Notes under the pieces: generated by a model
The model's database searches: none
What the model was told of the DNA's origin: nothing
What the model saw: only the letters and a program-made list of their open reading frames with translations
Position numbers and translations under genes: made by a program
Shown here: positions 1 to 6,547 of the stretch, in pieces
Numbering within the stretch: the stretch's first letter is position 1
Layout of the letters: every line of letters begins with the position of its first letter
From: an uncultured Caulobacteraceae bacterium
GTDB lineage: Bacteria; Pseudomonadota; Alphaproteobacteria; Caulobacterales; Caulobacteraceae
DNA: 10,974 nucleotides
Reading direction: 5' to 3'
NCBI GenBank assembly: GCA_937952995.1
Contig: CALFYB010000051.1
Coordinates: 1 to 10,974 of the forward strand

Positions 1-598
1 GCACGCCTGCCTCTTGAGCCACGGCCCACAGGGCATCAAGCTCGCGGTGGCTCGGCGAAAAGCCGGGCGGATGGCGAGAAGGGATCATCAAGGCCTTGGC
101 CCCGAGGCGCAGGGCTTCTAGCGCGATTTGAGGTGCCCGTGCGCGGTCAATCAGCGGCACGTAACCGGTGGCCAGTAAACGGCGATCGACAGAGCAAAAC
201 TCAGTCATCATCCGATTGTGGGCCCGTGCAGCCTCAATCGACAGATCGACTTCACCCATCTGTTCGAGGCCGAAATTGCTTAGGCAAGCGGTCGTAAAGA
301 CCAGCTGTGAGGCAAAGCCCAGATGATCAAGCGCTGCAACCCGATCTTGGCTGCGGAACGACCCGAGCGCGGCGTGGTTCTTGCGAAGGAGGATATTGGC
401 CTCGGCACCTGCCCGAAATTCAGGATCATCATGTTGGGCAGCGGCATTGGCCATGACTTCAAACAATCGGCTTTCGTCACCGGTCTTTTCGATGAAGGCG
501 CTGCGATAGTTGGGATCAATGAAACTGCGAAGTGCGCCCGGCAGTTCCATGATGTGGCTGTCAGCATCGTGGATGGTCTGTCCTTCGACATAGGCCAT
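1..598 (-). CDS. Amidohydrolase family protein (amidohydrolase_2, TIM-barrel), C-terminus beyond window
   Basis: This is an open frame of 199 codons from an ATG at 598, still open at the left edge, so only the N-terminal part is seen. It begins MAYVEGQTIHDADSHIMELP. The DADSH segment (D11, D13, H15) near the N-terminus is the usual first metal-ligand motif of amidohydrolase_2 proteins, a family of metal-dependent hydrolases and non-oxidative decarboxylases with a TIM-barrel fold. Further family-like segments are FRSQDRVAALDHLGF (about 80-94) and ALRLGAKALMIPSRHPPGF (about 161-179). A strong ribosome site, GGAGG at 606-610, lies 7 nt upstream and fixes the start. It is the last visible gene of the leftward operon, 72 nt after the dioxygenase. 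Its later metal ligands and substrate are out of view, so hydrolase versus decarboxylase cannot be decided. Confidence 0.85.
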   Translation of the reverse strand, partial: MAYVEGQTIHDADSHIMELPGALRSFIDPNYRSAFIEKTGDESRLFEVMANAAAQHDDPEFRAGAEANILLRKNHAALGSFRSQDRVAALDHLGFASQLVFTTACLSNFGLEQMGEVDLSIEAARAHNRMMTEFCSVDRRLLATGYVPLIDRARAPQIALEALRLGAKALMIPSRHPPGFSPSHRELDALWAVAQEAGV

Positions 599-670
599 GG
601 TCAAGCCTCCCTAGCGACCCAGTTTCGTTTTCATCATTGCGACCCAATCTCGCGCAGGCGTCAAGGATCG

Positions 671-1498
671 TTATGAGTTCCGTGCCCCGGTCGGGTCCTT
701 GTCAGCGATCTGAACATCGAGATAGCGAAGGTCCGCATCCTCGCCCGTATTGGCGTCAAGCTCTAAGCCCAGCCATTGCCTCATCTGACGAGACAATGTG
801 GCTTGAGTGGGTTGCGAGAGCCCGACATTCCAATTCACCTGTGGCCGCAAGAAGGTGCGGGTGTAATAGCCAAACAGAAGGGCGCGGTCCTGATCGGCGG
901 TGATGTTAGCACCGGACGTATGCCAAAGTCGGCCTTCCATCGCGATGATCGACCCGGCTTTGGCCTCGAAGGGCCGCAAGAGCTGGTGGGCATTTTCCGG
1001 CACGTCCGCGCGCGTTTGCCAAAGATGGCTGCCGGGGATGTAGAGTGTCGCGCCATTGTCGGGCGTCACATCTGTGAGGCACCAGATGATGTTCATGGCC
1101 CAGGGATGGATCCAAGGCTGGGGCATGACGAGCGACTGATCCGAATGGAGCGCCATGGACCGCGCTCCGGGCCGCGCAATATTGGCCGTAAAGTTCGAAA
1201 TCAGGAACTGTCGACCCAGCAGAGAGCGGACCATCTCTAAGGCTGTGGGATGTTGGATGAGGTCGCGAAATAGCGCATCGCGCTCGAGCAGATAAAAGAC
1301 CCGGACGTTGCTCTCGTTCGGATCAAGGATCGGCATAAAGGTATTTATGCCCTGCTTTCGACTTTCGTCAGCGGCGGCCCAAAGGCGGCTTAGCGCCAGA
1401 GTGGTTTCGTCCGCTCCGATGGCGTTCTCAATGACGCACCAGCCTTCGGTCTGCAATTGCAGCTTGGCGGCCTCGAGAGGCGCGGTATCAGACGCCAT
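671..1498 (-). CDS. Phytanoyl-CoA dioxygenase (PhyH) family Fe(II)/2-oxoglutarate oxygenase
   Basis: 275 aa, a normal length for the family. PhyH proteins are cytosolic double-stranded beta-helix oxygenases that hydroxylate a substrate (in the namesake, the alpha carbon of a branched acyl-CoA) using Fe(II), O2 and 2-oxoglutarate. The iron triad is visible: H118 and D120 in MALHSDQSL, and H193 in LWHTSGAN. R205, 12 residues after the last His, is positioned to bind the 2-oxoglutarate carboxylate. The segment DNGATLYIPGSHLW (about 147-160) between them is typical of the family. The ATG overlaps the end of the upstream SDR gene by 11 nt, and GGAG sits 7 nt before it inside that gene, so the two are probably translationally coupled. 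The substrate is unknown; many bacterial PhyH members do not act on phytanoyl-CoA. Confidence 0.88.
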   Translation of the reverse strand: MASDTAPLEAAKLQLQTEGWCVIENAIGADETTLALSRLWAAADESRKQGINTFMPILDPNESNVRVFYLLERDALFRDLIQHPTALEMVRSLLGRQFLISNFTANIARPGARSMALHSDQSLVMPQPWIHPWAMNIIWCLTDVTPDNGATLYIPGSHLWQTRADVPENAHQLLRPFEAKAGSIIAMEGRLWHTSGANITADQDRALLFGYYTRTFLRPQVNWNVGLSQPTQATLSRQMRQWLGLELDANTGEDADLRYLDVQIADKDPTGARNS

Positions 1499-2378
1499 TT
1501 AAGGTCTCCAGCAACCCTCCAAGCAGGGCAGGGTAGGGATTGGTGGCGGTGCAGCGGCCCATGGCGATGGCTTGGGCTTGGGCCTGCGAAGCCTCGTTTG
1601 TGAAATTCGGCAGGACATAGAGGTCGCGCTTGGCGATGGCCTCGAACACCATGTCGGACAGGTCTTTTGCGGGAAGGCCATCATCGACCGCTTGACGCAT
1701 AAACTGCTCCAGCGCGTTCAGGGTCGGGTTCTTCAAGCGTTGCTGCAGTTCGGTCTGAAGGGCGTCAGGTCCGGTCTTTTCGGGGAACATGATCTTGGAT
1801 TGGACGACGCCGGGCATGACGATGGTGACGCCTATATTGCCGATCTGCTCTGCGCCAAGATCAAGATAGAGGGCTTCTGAAAGGGCAACGACCCCGTGCT
1901 TGGTCATGGAATAGGAGCTGAAACCTGGATTGACGGTGATCCCGGCCCCGGACGAGGTGTTGATCACATGGCACTCGTCGCCTTGGGCGATCATGCGCGG
2001 TACGAAGGCCTTGATGCCGTTGATGACGCTCTTGAGGTTGACCCCGATGACCCAGTCATATTCCTCGGCCGAGGTTTCCCAGGTCAGGCCGGAGGCGAAG
2101 ACACCGGCATTGTTGAACATCAGATTGACCTTGCCGAACCGGTCGACGGCGGCTTGGGCCAAGGCCTCGACCTCTTCGGCCTTCGAGACGTCGGTCTTGA
2201 CCGCCAGCACGTCGCCGCCTGCGGCCGTCAGTTCTGCTAGGGCCTGAGCGAGGGGCTCGTCGCGGATGTCGGCGATCACCACCTTGGCCCCGCGCTGGAC
2301 CGCGCCGTGAGCCAGCGCCAGACCTATGCCGCTGGCACCGCCCGTGATCACAGCGACCTTGTTCTTGAAGTCTTGCAT
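1488..2378 (-). CDS. Short-chain dehydrogenase/reductase (SDR), classical type with long C-terminus
   Basis: 296 aa from the ATG at 2378. Rossmann-fold NAD(P)-dependent oxidoreductase acting on an alcohol or ketone. Motifs in order: cofactor loop TGGASGIG (12-19); D37 at the end of beta-strand 2, which favours NAD(H) over NADP(H); NNAG (89-92); tetrad Asn N114 in GVNLKS; Ser at 142/143; and Y156-x3-K160 in YSMTK. All four catalytic positions are present. The chain continues about 45 residues past the usual 250, ending in a Gln/Ala-rich stretch and ALLGGLLETLNGV. It starts 4 nt after the thiolase stop. An alternative in-frame TTG at 2396 lies inside the thiolase gene and has no ribosome site, whereas AAAAGG lies 9 nt before the ATG. 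The substrate is not evident; oxidation of a hydroxyacyl-CoA or ring alcohol fits the neighbours. Confidence 0.9.
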   Translation of the reverse strand: MQDFKNKVAVITGGASGIGLALAHGAVQRGAKVVIADIRDEPLAQALAELTAAGGDVLAVKTDVSKAEEVEALAQAAVDRFGKVNLMFNNAGVFASGLTWETSAEEYDWVIGVNLKSVINGIKAFVPRMIAQGDECHVINTSSGAGITVNPGFSSYSMTKHGVVALSEALYLDLGAEQIGNIGVTIVMPGVVQSKIMFPEKTGPDALQTELQQRLKNPTLNALEQFMRQAVDDGLPAKDLSDMVFEAIAKRDLYVLPNFTNEASQAQAQAIAMGRCTATNPYPALLGGLLETLNGV

Positions 2379-2382
2379 GGGG

Positions 2383-3528
2383 CTAGGCCTTTTCAAGAAT
2401 GTGGATGGCGCAGGCGGTGCCCATGCCCGGGCCGCCGCCGACGACGTGGGTCAAGCCAAGGCGGGCACCCTCGACCTGCCGCTGACCTGCTGTGCCGCGC
2501 AGGTGCGTGGCCACCTCATAGATGTTGGCGATGCCGGTGGCGCCCAAAGGATGGCCCTTGGACAGCAGTCCGCCAGAGACATTTACCGGCACCTTGCCGC
2601 CCAGCGCCGTGATGCCCTCATCGATCAGTCGCCCCGCCTCGCCCGGCGCACAGATGCCGAGGTTTTCGTAGTGGACCAGCTCTGCCGTGGCGAAACAGTC
2701 GTGCAACTCGATCAGGTTGATGTCTTCGGGACCGACCCCTGCAGCCTCATAGGCCACCCTGGCCCCCAAACGCGTGGCACCGCTGAAGTCGGGCATGGCC
2801 ATCTGGCGATCTTCGAAGGGGTTGCTGCTCATGGTCGAGCAGCGGATGCGCACGGCCCGGTCCATGAGGCCCAGCCGCTTGACGGTCTTTTCCGAGGCCA
2901 GCACCGCCGCTGCCGAGCCGTCGACATTGACCGAGCACATCAGCTTGGTGTTGGGAAAGGAGATCATCTCCGCCTGCATCACCTGCTCCAGCGGGGTCTC
3001 CATCTGGTACATGGACTTGGGGTTCATGGTCGAGTGATGGTGGTTCTTGACCGAGACCTTGGCGAATTGTTCGAAGGTGGTGCCGTACTTGCGGGTATGC
3101 TCATTGCCGATGTGGGCGAACATCGACGGCATGGTGCCAGAGCCGATCAGGCCCTCGGTCGAGACCCCGCCGCCGCCGCCCAGTAGGCCCTTGCCCATCT
3201 GTTCGACGCCCACGGCTAGCACCAAATCGTGCAACCCGGCCTTGATCGACATCCAGGCGTCACGGAACGCCGTGGCTCCGGTAGCGCAGGCATTGGCGAC
3301 GTTGGTGACAGGAATGCCGGTCTGGCCGATCTCGGCCAACATGCGCTGCCCGACCATGCCGCTGGCCTGACCCAGATTGCCACAATAGAGGCCCTGCATG
3401 TCCTTGATCGACAGGCCCGCATCATCCAGCGCCATCAGGGCGGCTTCGGCTGCGAGGCTTGGCACGGTGCGATCGGGGAAGCGCCCGAATTTGATCATGT
3501 CCACGCCGACGATATAGACATCGCTCAT
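2383..3528 (-). CDS. Thiolase family protein, SCP-x type (acetyl-CoA acetyltransferase-like)
   Basis: 381 aa, typical for non-decarboxylating thiolases of the SCP-x branch. These cleave a 3-ketoacyl-CoA with CoA, or catalyse the reverse condensation. Visible motifs: nucleophile C81 in NVANACATGATAF; HDCF (276-279) in IELHDCFATAELV, diagnostic of the SCP-x type; and GHPLGATG (325-332) with catalytic H326. A glycine-rich loop LGGGGGVSTEG (116-126) precedes the cap region. The C-terminal GGGPGMGTACAIHIL (364-378) resembles the usual end of the fold. The key residues look intact, so thiolysis is plausible. The gene follows the DUF35 gene by 49 nt, and such pairs often form one complex. Some SCP-x relatives with DUF35 partners act as retro-aldolases on steroid side chains (Ltp2/ChsH2), so C-C cleavage other than thiolysis remains possible. 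Confidence 0.9.
   Translation of the reverse strand: MSDVYIVGVDMIKFGRFPDRTVPSLAAEAALMALDDAGLSIKDMQGLYCGNLGQASGMVGQRMLAEIGQTGIPVTNVANACATGATAFRDAWMSIKAGLHDLVLAVGVEQMGKGLLGGGGGVSTEGLIGSGTMPSMFAHIGNEHTRKYGTTFEQFAKVSVKNHHHSTMNPKSMYQMETPLEQVMQAEMISFPNTKLMCSVNVDGSAAAVLASEKTVKRLGLMDRAVRIRCSTMSSNPFEDRQMAMPDFSGATRLGARVAYEAAGVGPEDINLIELHDCFATAELVHYENLGICAPGEAGRLIDEGITALGGKVPVNVSGGLLSKGHPLGATGIANIYEVATHLRGTAGQRQVEGARLGLTHVVGGGPGMGTACAIHILEKA
2388..2393 (-). promoter_or_regulatory. Ribosome binding site deciding the SDR start
   Basis: AAAAGG on the minus strand, inside the last codons of the thiolase gene and 9 nt before the ATG at 2378. It supports that ATG over the in-frame TTG at 2396. Confidence 0.55.
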
Positions 3529-3534
3529 TGGAAT

Positions 3535-3540
3535 TTCCTT
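3535..3540 (-). promoter_or_regulatory. Ribosome binding site deciding the thiolase start
   Basis: AAGGAA lies 6 nt before the ATG at 3528, where the protein starts MSDVYIVG as expected for the family. It rejects the in-frame TTG at 3549. Confidence 0.65.
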
Positions 3541-3577
3541 TTGCCCCAAGAGGCCCGTTAGAGGGGATTATCGGCCC

Positions 3578-3994
3578 TCAGGCCGGGACGAAGACATAGC
3601 TGAGATAGGCTTGGCCGCCCGCATTGGCGGGAACGACCTCGCGGTAGGCGATCTTGACTGGCATGTCGAAATGCAGGGCGTCCAACGAAGGCTCGATGTC
3701 CGTCAAGGTGCCCTTGAGGTGCGCGCCGTCATCCAGATCGACAACCACGTCGACGAAAGGCGTCTTCACGCCGGGAAAGCTGCGGTGGACGAGGGTGTAG
3801 GCATAGAGCTTACCGGTCTCTGCCAGACGCACGGGCTTCATCTGTCCCCGGGCGCAGCATTTGGCGCAGATCTGGCGCTCACCCACGAATATTTCGCCGC
3901 AGGCGTCGCAACGGCTGGCGGCGAGGTAGGGCGTTCCATCATCACCGCGTTTGAGAAACGGGGTGAGCAGGGGTGTTTGAGTATCTGTGGTCAT
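3578..3994 (-). CDS. DUF35 Zn-ribbon plus OB-fold protein, thiolase partner
   Basis: 138 aa, the usual size. An N-terminal rubredoxin-like zinc ribbon has C29-x2-C32 (CDACGE) and C43-x2-C46 (ICAKC), followed by an OB-fold domain from about 55 to 136 (GKLYAYTLVHRSFPG, then VDVVVDLDDGAHLKGTL). Proteins of this family bind thiolases or thiolase-like aldolases. In archaea one bridges thiolase and HMG-CoA synthase and holds the CoA substrate, and in actinobacteria one supports the steroid aldolase Ltp2. Its place directly upstream of the SCP-x thiolase gene supports the same role here. The ATG at 3994 is 13 nt after the ligase stop. No strong ribosome site is visible, so translation may be coupled to the ligase gene. 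A longer reading frame starting at 4060 would overlap the ligase gene with low-complexity Arg-rich sequence and is not favoured. Confidence 0.9.
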   Translation of the reverse strand: MTTDTQTPLLTPFLKRGDDGTPYLAASRCDACGEIFVGERQICAKCCARGQMKPVRLAETGKLYAYTLVHRSFPGVKTPFVDVVVDLDDGAHLKGTLTDIEPSLDALHFDMPVKIAYREVVPANAGGQAYLSYVFVPA

Positions 3995-4007
3995 GATGGT
4001 GCTCGGC

Positions 4008-5594
4008 TTACGCCTCGTCCTTATATTGCAGGCGAAGGGCCTTCTTGTCCGGCTTGCCAAGACCGCTCACCGGGATGGCGTCGACAAAGACTACAGATTT
4101 TGGCGCTTGGACCACACCCTTCTTGTCGCGAACGAGGGCGATCAGTTCGGCTTCTGAGACTTCCGCTCCGTCGCGCAGAACGACAATGGCCTTGATGGCC
4201 TCGCCCCATTTTTCGTGGGGGACGCCAATGACGGCGGCTGCGGCCACTGCGGGGTGCGAGGACAGCACGTCTTCGACTTCGCGCGGATAGACGTTGAAGC
4301 CGCCGGAAATGATCATGTCCTTCTTGCGGTCGACGATGTTCAAGAAGCCTTCCGGGTCGCGAACGGCGATGTCGCCCGTATGCAGCCAGCCGCCTTCAAA
4401 GGCCTCTGCTGTCTGTTCGGGCTTGTTCAGATAGCCGCTCATCAGCAGCGGGCCTTGCACGCAGATCTCGCCGGGCGTGCCGTCTGGAACGGGCTGGCAA
4501 TTATCATCCATCAGCGCGACACGCACCCACGGCACTGGACGCCCGCAGGAGGCCAGTCGATGCAGGTTGTCGGGGTCGTGCTCGGCCCGGCGCATAACCG
4601 TCACCGACATGGGGGCTTCGGCCTGGCCGTAGAACTGGAAGAAGATCTTGCCCAGCTTCTCGATGCCCTCCTTGAGGCGGGTCGGCGAGATGGACGATGC
4701 CCCGTAATAGATGACCTCCAAGCTCGACAGGTCATATTCGTGGAAGCGCGGATGGTCGAGCAGGGCGTAGATCATGGTCGGCACCATCAGCACGCAGGTG
4801 ATGCGGTGCTTCTGGATCGCCTCCAGCACGGCACCGGGCTCAAATCCGGGCAGGACCACCATCGAGCCGCGCTTGATCATGGTCGGCATGAACACCGCGC
4901 CGCCGCCATGGCTGAGGGGCGAGCAGACCAGTTGGCGGATCTCGTTTGGCCACTCCCATTCCTTCAGCAAGATGTCCATAGCCGCGCCGCCATAGCGGGC
5001 CGAGCCCATTATGGCCTTGGGCTTGCCGGTCGTGCCGCCCGAATAGCTGAGCCGCACAATGTCTTCGGGACTGTTGCGCAGGGGGGTGAGTGGGCCCGGC
5101 TCATAGGTCGCCGCCTGCGCGGTCAGGTCTTGCCCGACCTGCGTCGCCCCGAGCGCGACCAGATGTTTCAGGTGCGGCAGGCGCTCCTGAAGCGCCTTGG
5201 CCTGTTCTTGATAATAGCCGGGATCGAAGATCAGGGCCTCGATATGGGCGTCCTCGATCATGTAGGCCAGATCATCGACGGACCCCATCGGGTGCATGGC
5301 CACCACGCAGACGTCGGTGAAGGCGAGGGCTCCATTGACGAACAGGACTTCGGGGCGATTGCGCGACAGGAGGCCGACGCGCGTTCCCTTGGGCAGGCCC
5401 AGCGACTTCAGCGCCTGAGCATAGGTGCTGATCACGTCGCGATATTCTCGGGCCGTGACCACCCGGCCGCTGTCATTGAACAGGACCACAGGCCGGTCCA
5501 GATCGTAGGACAGCGAATGGATCAGAAGATCGCCGCCGGACAGGGTTGTATCGGCAAGAACCGGCTCGTGGAGTTGGGGATCGGCAGGGGTCAT
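4008..5594 (-). CDS. AMP-dependent acyl-CoA synthetase/ligase (ANL superfamily)
   Basis: 528 aa, full length for the family. It activates a carboxylic acid to an acyl-adenylate with ATP and then to a CoA thioester. Motifs in order: P-loop-like A3 YSGGTTGKPK (184-193); A5 FYGQAEAP (321-328); GWLHTGD (402-408) with the ribose-binding D408; hinge region VDRKKDMIISGGFNVYP (421-437) with R423; and the C-terminal catalytic lysine K514 in GLGKPDKKAL. A5 has Ala325 where Thr is usual (YGxTE); the following E326 is kept. The ATG at 5594 gives the expected N-terminus; only a weak GGAA lies about 10 nt upstream. It probably supplies the CoA thioester used by the rest of the operon. Chain length or ring type of the acid cannot be told from sequence. 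Confidence 0.93.
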   Translation of the reverse strand: MTPADPQLHEPVLADTTLSGGDLLIHSLSYDLDRPVVLFNDSGRVVTAREYRDVISTYAQALKSLGLPKGTRVGLLSRNRPEVLFVNGALAFTDVCVVAMHPMGSVDDLAYMIEDAHIEALIFDPGYYQEQAKALQERLPHLKHLVALGATQVGQDLTAQAATYEPGPLTPLRNSPEDIVRLSYSGGTTGKPKAIMGSARYGGAAMDILLKEWEWPNEIRQLVCSPLSHGGGAVFMPTMIKRGSMVVLPGFEPGAVLEAIQKHRITCVLMVPTMIYALLDHPRFHEYDLSSLEVIYYGASSISPTRLKEGIEKLGKIFFQFYGQAEAPMSVTVMRRAEHDPDNLHRLASCGRPVPWVRVALMDDNCQPVPDGTPGEICVQGPLLMSGYLNKPEQTAEAFEGGWLHTGDIAVRDPEGFLNIVDRKKDMIISGGFNVYPREVEDVLSSHPAVAAAAVIGVPHEKWGEAIKAIVVLRDGAEVSEAELIALVRDKKGVVQAPKSVVFVDAIPVSGLGKPDKKALRLQYKDEA

Positions 5595-5638
5595 GACAGG
5601 GGTTCCGTTCTCTTAGATCGGCGATCAAATGACGAGGT

Positions 5639-6481
5639 TCAGGCTTGCGCGGTAGCGGCCAAGGCAAGAAGGAGGGGATTGACGGCTTGATCATCCCAAG
5701 AGGTGCGCGGACCCACCAAGATGCCGCCGTCGACCACATGGTGCGTACCCGTCACGAAGCTGGACTCGTCGCTGGCCAGATAGAGCGCCGCCTTGGCAAT
5801 ATCTAATGGTGCACCGGCGCGGCGGATGGGCTGCATCTGGGCGGCCGCATCGACGAGGCTGGCAGCCATCTGGTCGGCGACCTCACGGCTATGGCCGACC
5901 GCGACGCCAAAGATGGGGGTGACAATGACCCCTGGGCAGATGGCATTAACCCGGATGTTGCGCACCGCCAGCTCTGCCGCCGCCAGCTTGGACAGGTGAA
6001 TGACGGCGGCCTTGGCGACCCCGTAGGCCAGACCCCATCCGGCTTCGAGACCGGCGATGGAGGCGGTGTTGATGATCGATCCGCCGCCGCGCGCCTCCAT
6101 AAGGGGGATGGCGTGCTTGATACCGAGCATCGGGCCGCGCAGCAGCAGGGCTTGGGTCTGGTCCCAGCCCTCGGTCGGCATGTCGGCGACGCCGGAAACG
6201 ACGCCCCCGGTCCCGGCATTGTTGAACAGGATGTCCAGCCCGCCGAAAGCCGTTGCTGCTGCGGCGACGGCGGCCTCGATGTCGGCCTCAAGGGTCACGT
6301 CGCAGTGACGATAGACGACCGCGCCATTGAAACGGGCCTCAAGCATGGCCCCCTTTTCATCCTGCATGTCGGCAACCAGAACCTTGGCGCCCTCGGCGAC
6401 GAACAGTTCCGTGGTCGCCAGCCCGATCCCGGAGCATCCTCCGGTGATCAGTGCGATCTTGCCCTCTAGCCGTCCTGCCAT
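5639..6481 (-). CDS. Short-chain dehydrogenase/reductase (SDR) lacking the tetrad Asn
   Basis: 280 aa. Classical SDR with TGGCSGIG (13-20), D38 at the end of beta-2 (NAD-type), a D61 in HCDVT, NNAG (87-90), S141 in NTASIAG, and Y153-x3-K157 in AYGVAKAA. NAICPGVIVTPI (179-190) and DGGILVG (251-257) complete the fold. The position normally occupied by the tetrad Asn, in the helix that usually reads VNLRG, is here LLLRG, giving Leu113. The last roughly 23 residues (SWDDQAVNPLLLALAATAQA at the end) extend past the usual terminus. The start is fixed by GGGAG 6 nt upstream. It lies 66 nt after the flavoprotein gene and 44 nt before the ligase gene. It is predicted to interconvert a ring or chain alcohol and ketone. 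It is distinct in sequence from the other SDR in the operon and so is not a recent duplicate. Confidence 0.9.
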   Translation of the reverse strand: MAGRLEGKIALITGGCSGIGLATTELFVAEGAKVLVADMQDEKGAMLEARFNGAVVYRHCDVTLEADIEAAVAAAATAFGGLDILFNNAGTGGVVSGVADMPTEGWDQTQALLLRGPMLGIKHAIPLMEARGGGSIINTASIAGLEAGWGLAYGVAKAAVIHLSKLAAAELAVRNIRVNAICPGVIVTPIFGVAVGHSREVADQMAASLVDAAAQMQPIRRAGAPLDIAKAALYLASDESSFVTGTHHVVDGGILVGPRTSWDDQAVNPLLLALAATAQA

Positions 6482-6510
6482 GGTCGTCTCCCTATGTCAC
6501 TTTTGGGCCT

Positions 6511-6529
6511 TGCCACACTTGCGGTGGCA
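6511..6529 (-). repeat. Intercistronic hairpin between flavoprotein and SDR genes
   Basis: A perfect 6-bp inverted repeat TGCCAC / GTGGCA with a 7-nt loop lies in the 66-nt gap between two operon genes. On the transcribed (minus) strand it is followed by AGGCCCAAAA rather than a T run, so it is not a standard intrinsic terminator. It could stabilise or mark processing of the mRNA between the first gene and the rest, or be chance. Confidence 0.35.
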
Positions 6530-6547
6530 TTGGCCGCGCTGAGGTTA

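Noticed and set aside
614..646. Direct repeat of 8 bases, GCGACCCA, at 614-621 and 639-646 in the gap before the amidohydrolase gene
   Set aside because: Only two short copies 25 nt apart, with no palindrome or promoter element nearby; this can arise by chance in a GC-rich gap.
2326..3186. Open frame of 286 codons on the plus strand
   Set aside because: It is antisense to the thiolase and SDR genes, with composition-driven sequence (Arg/His/Gly/Asp-rich) and no domain or ribosome-site support.
5616..5626. GATC-GGC-GATC inverted repeat in the gap before the ligase gene
   Set aside because: Four-base arms are too short to support a hairpin or operator. GATC is self-complementary and common.
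4215..5690. Long open frame of 491 codons on the plus strand
   Set aside because: It lies fully opposite the acyl-CoA synthetase gene, which has all family motifs. The His/Arg/Gly-rich translation has no recognisable domain and is the usual antisense shadow of GC-rich coding DNA.
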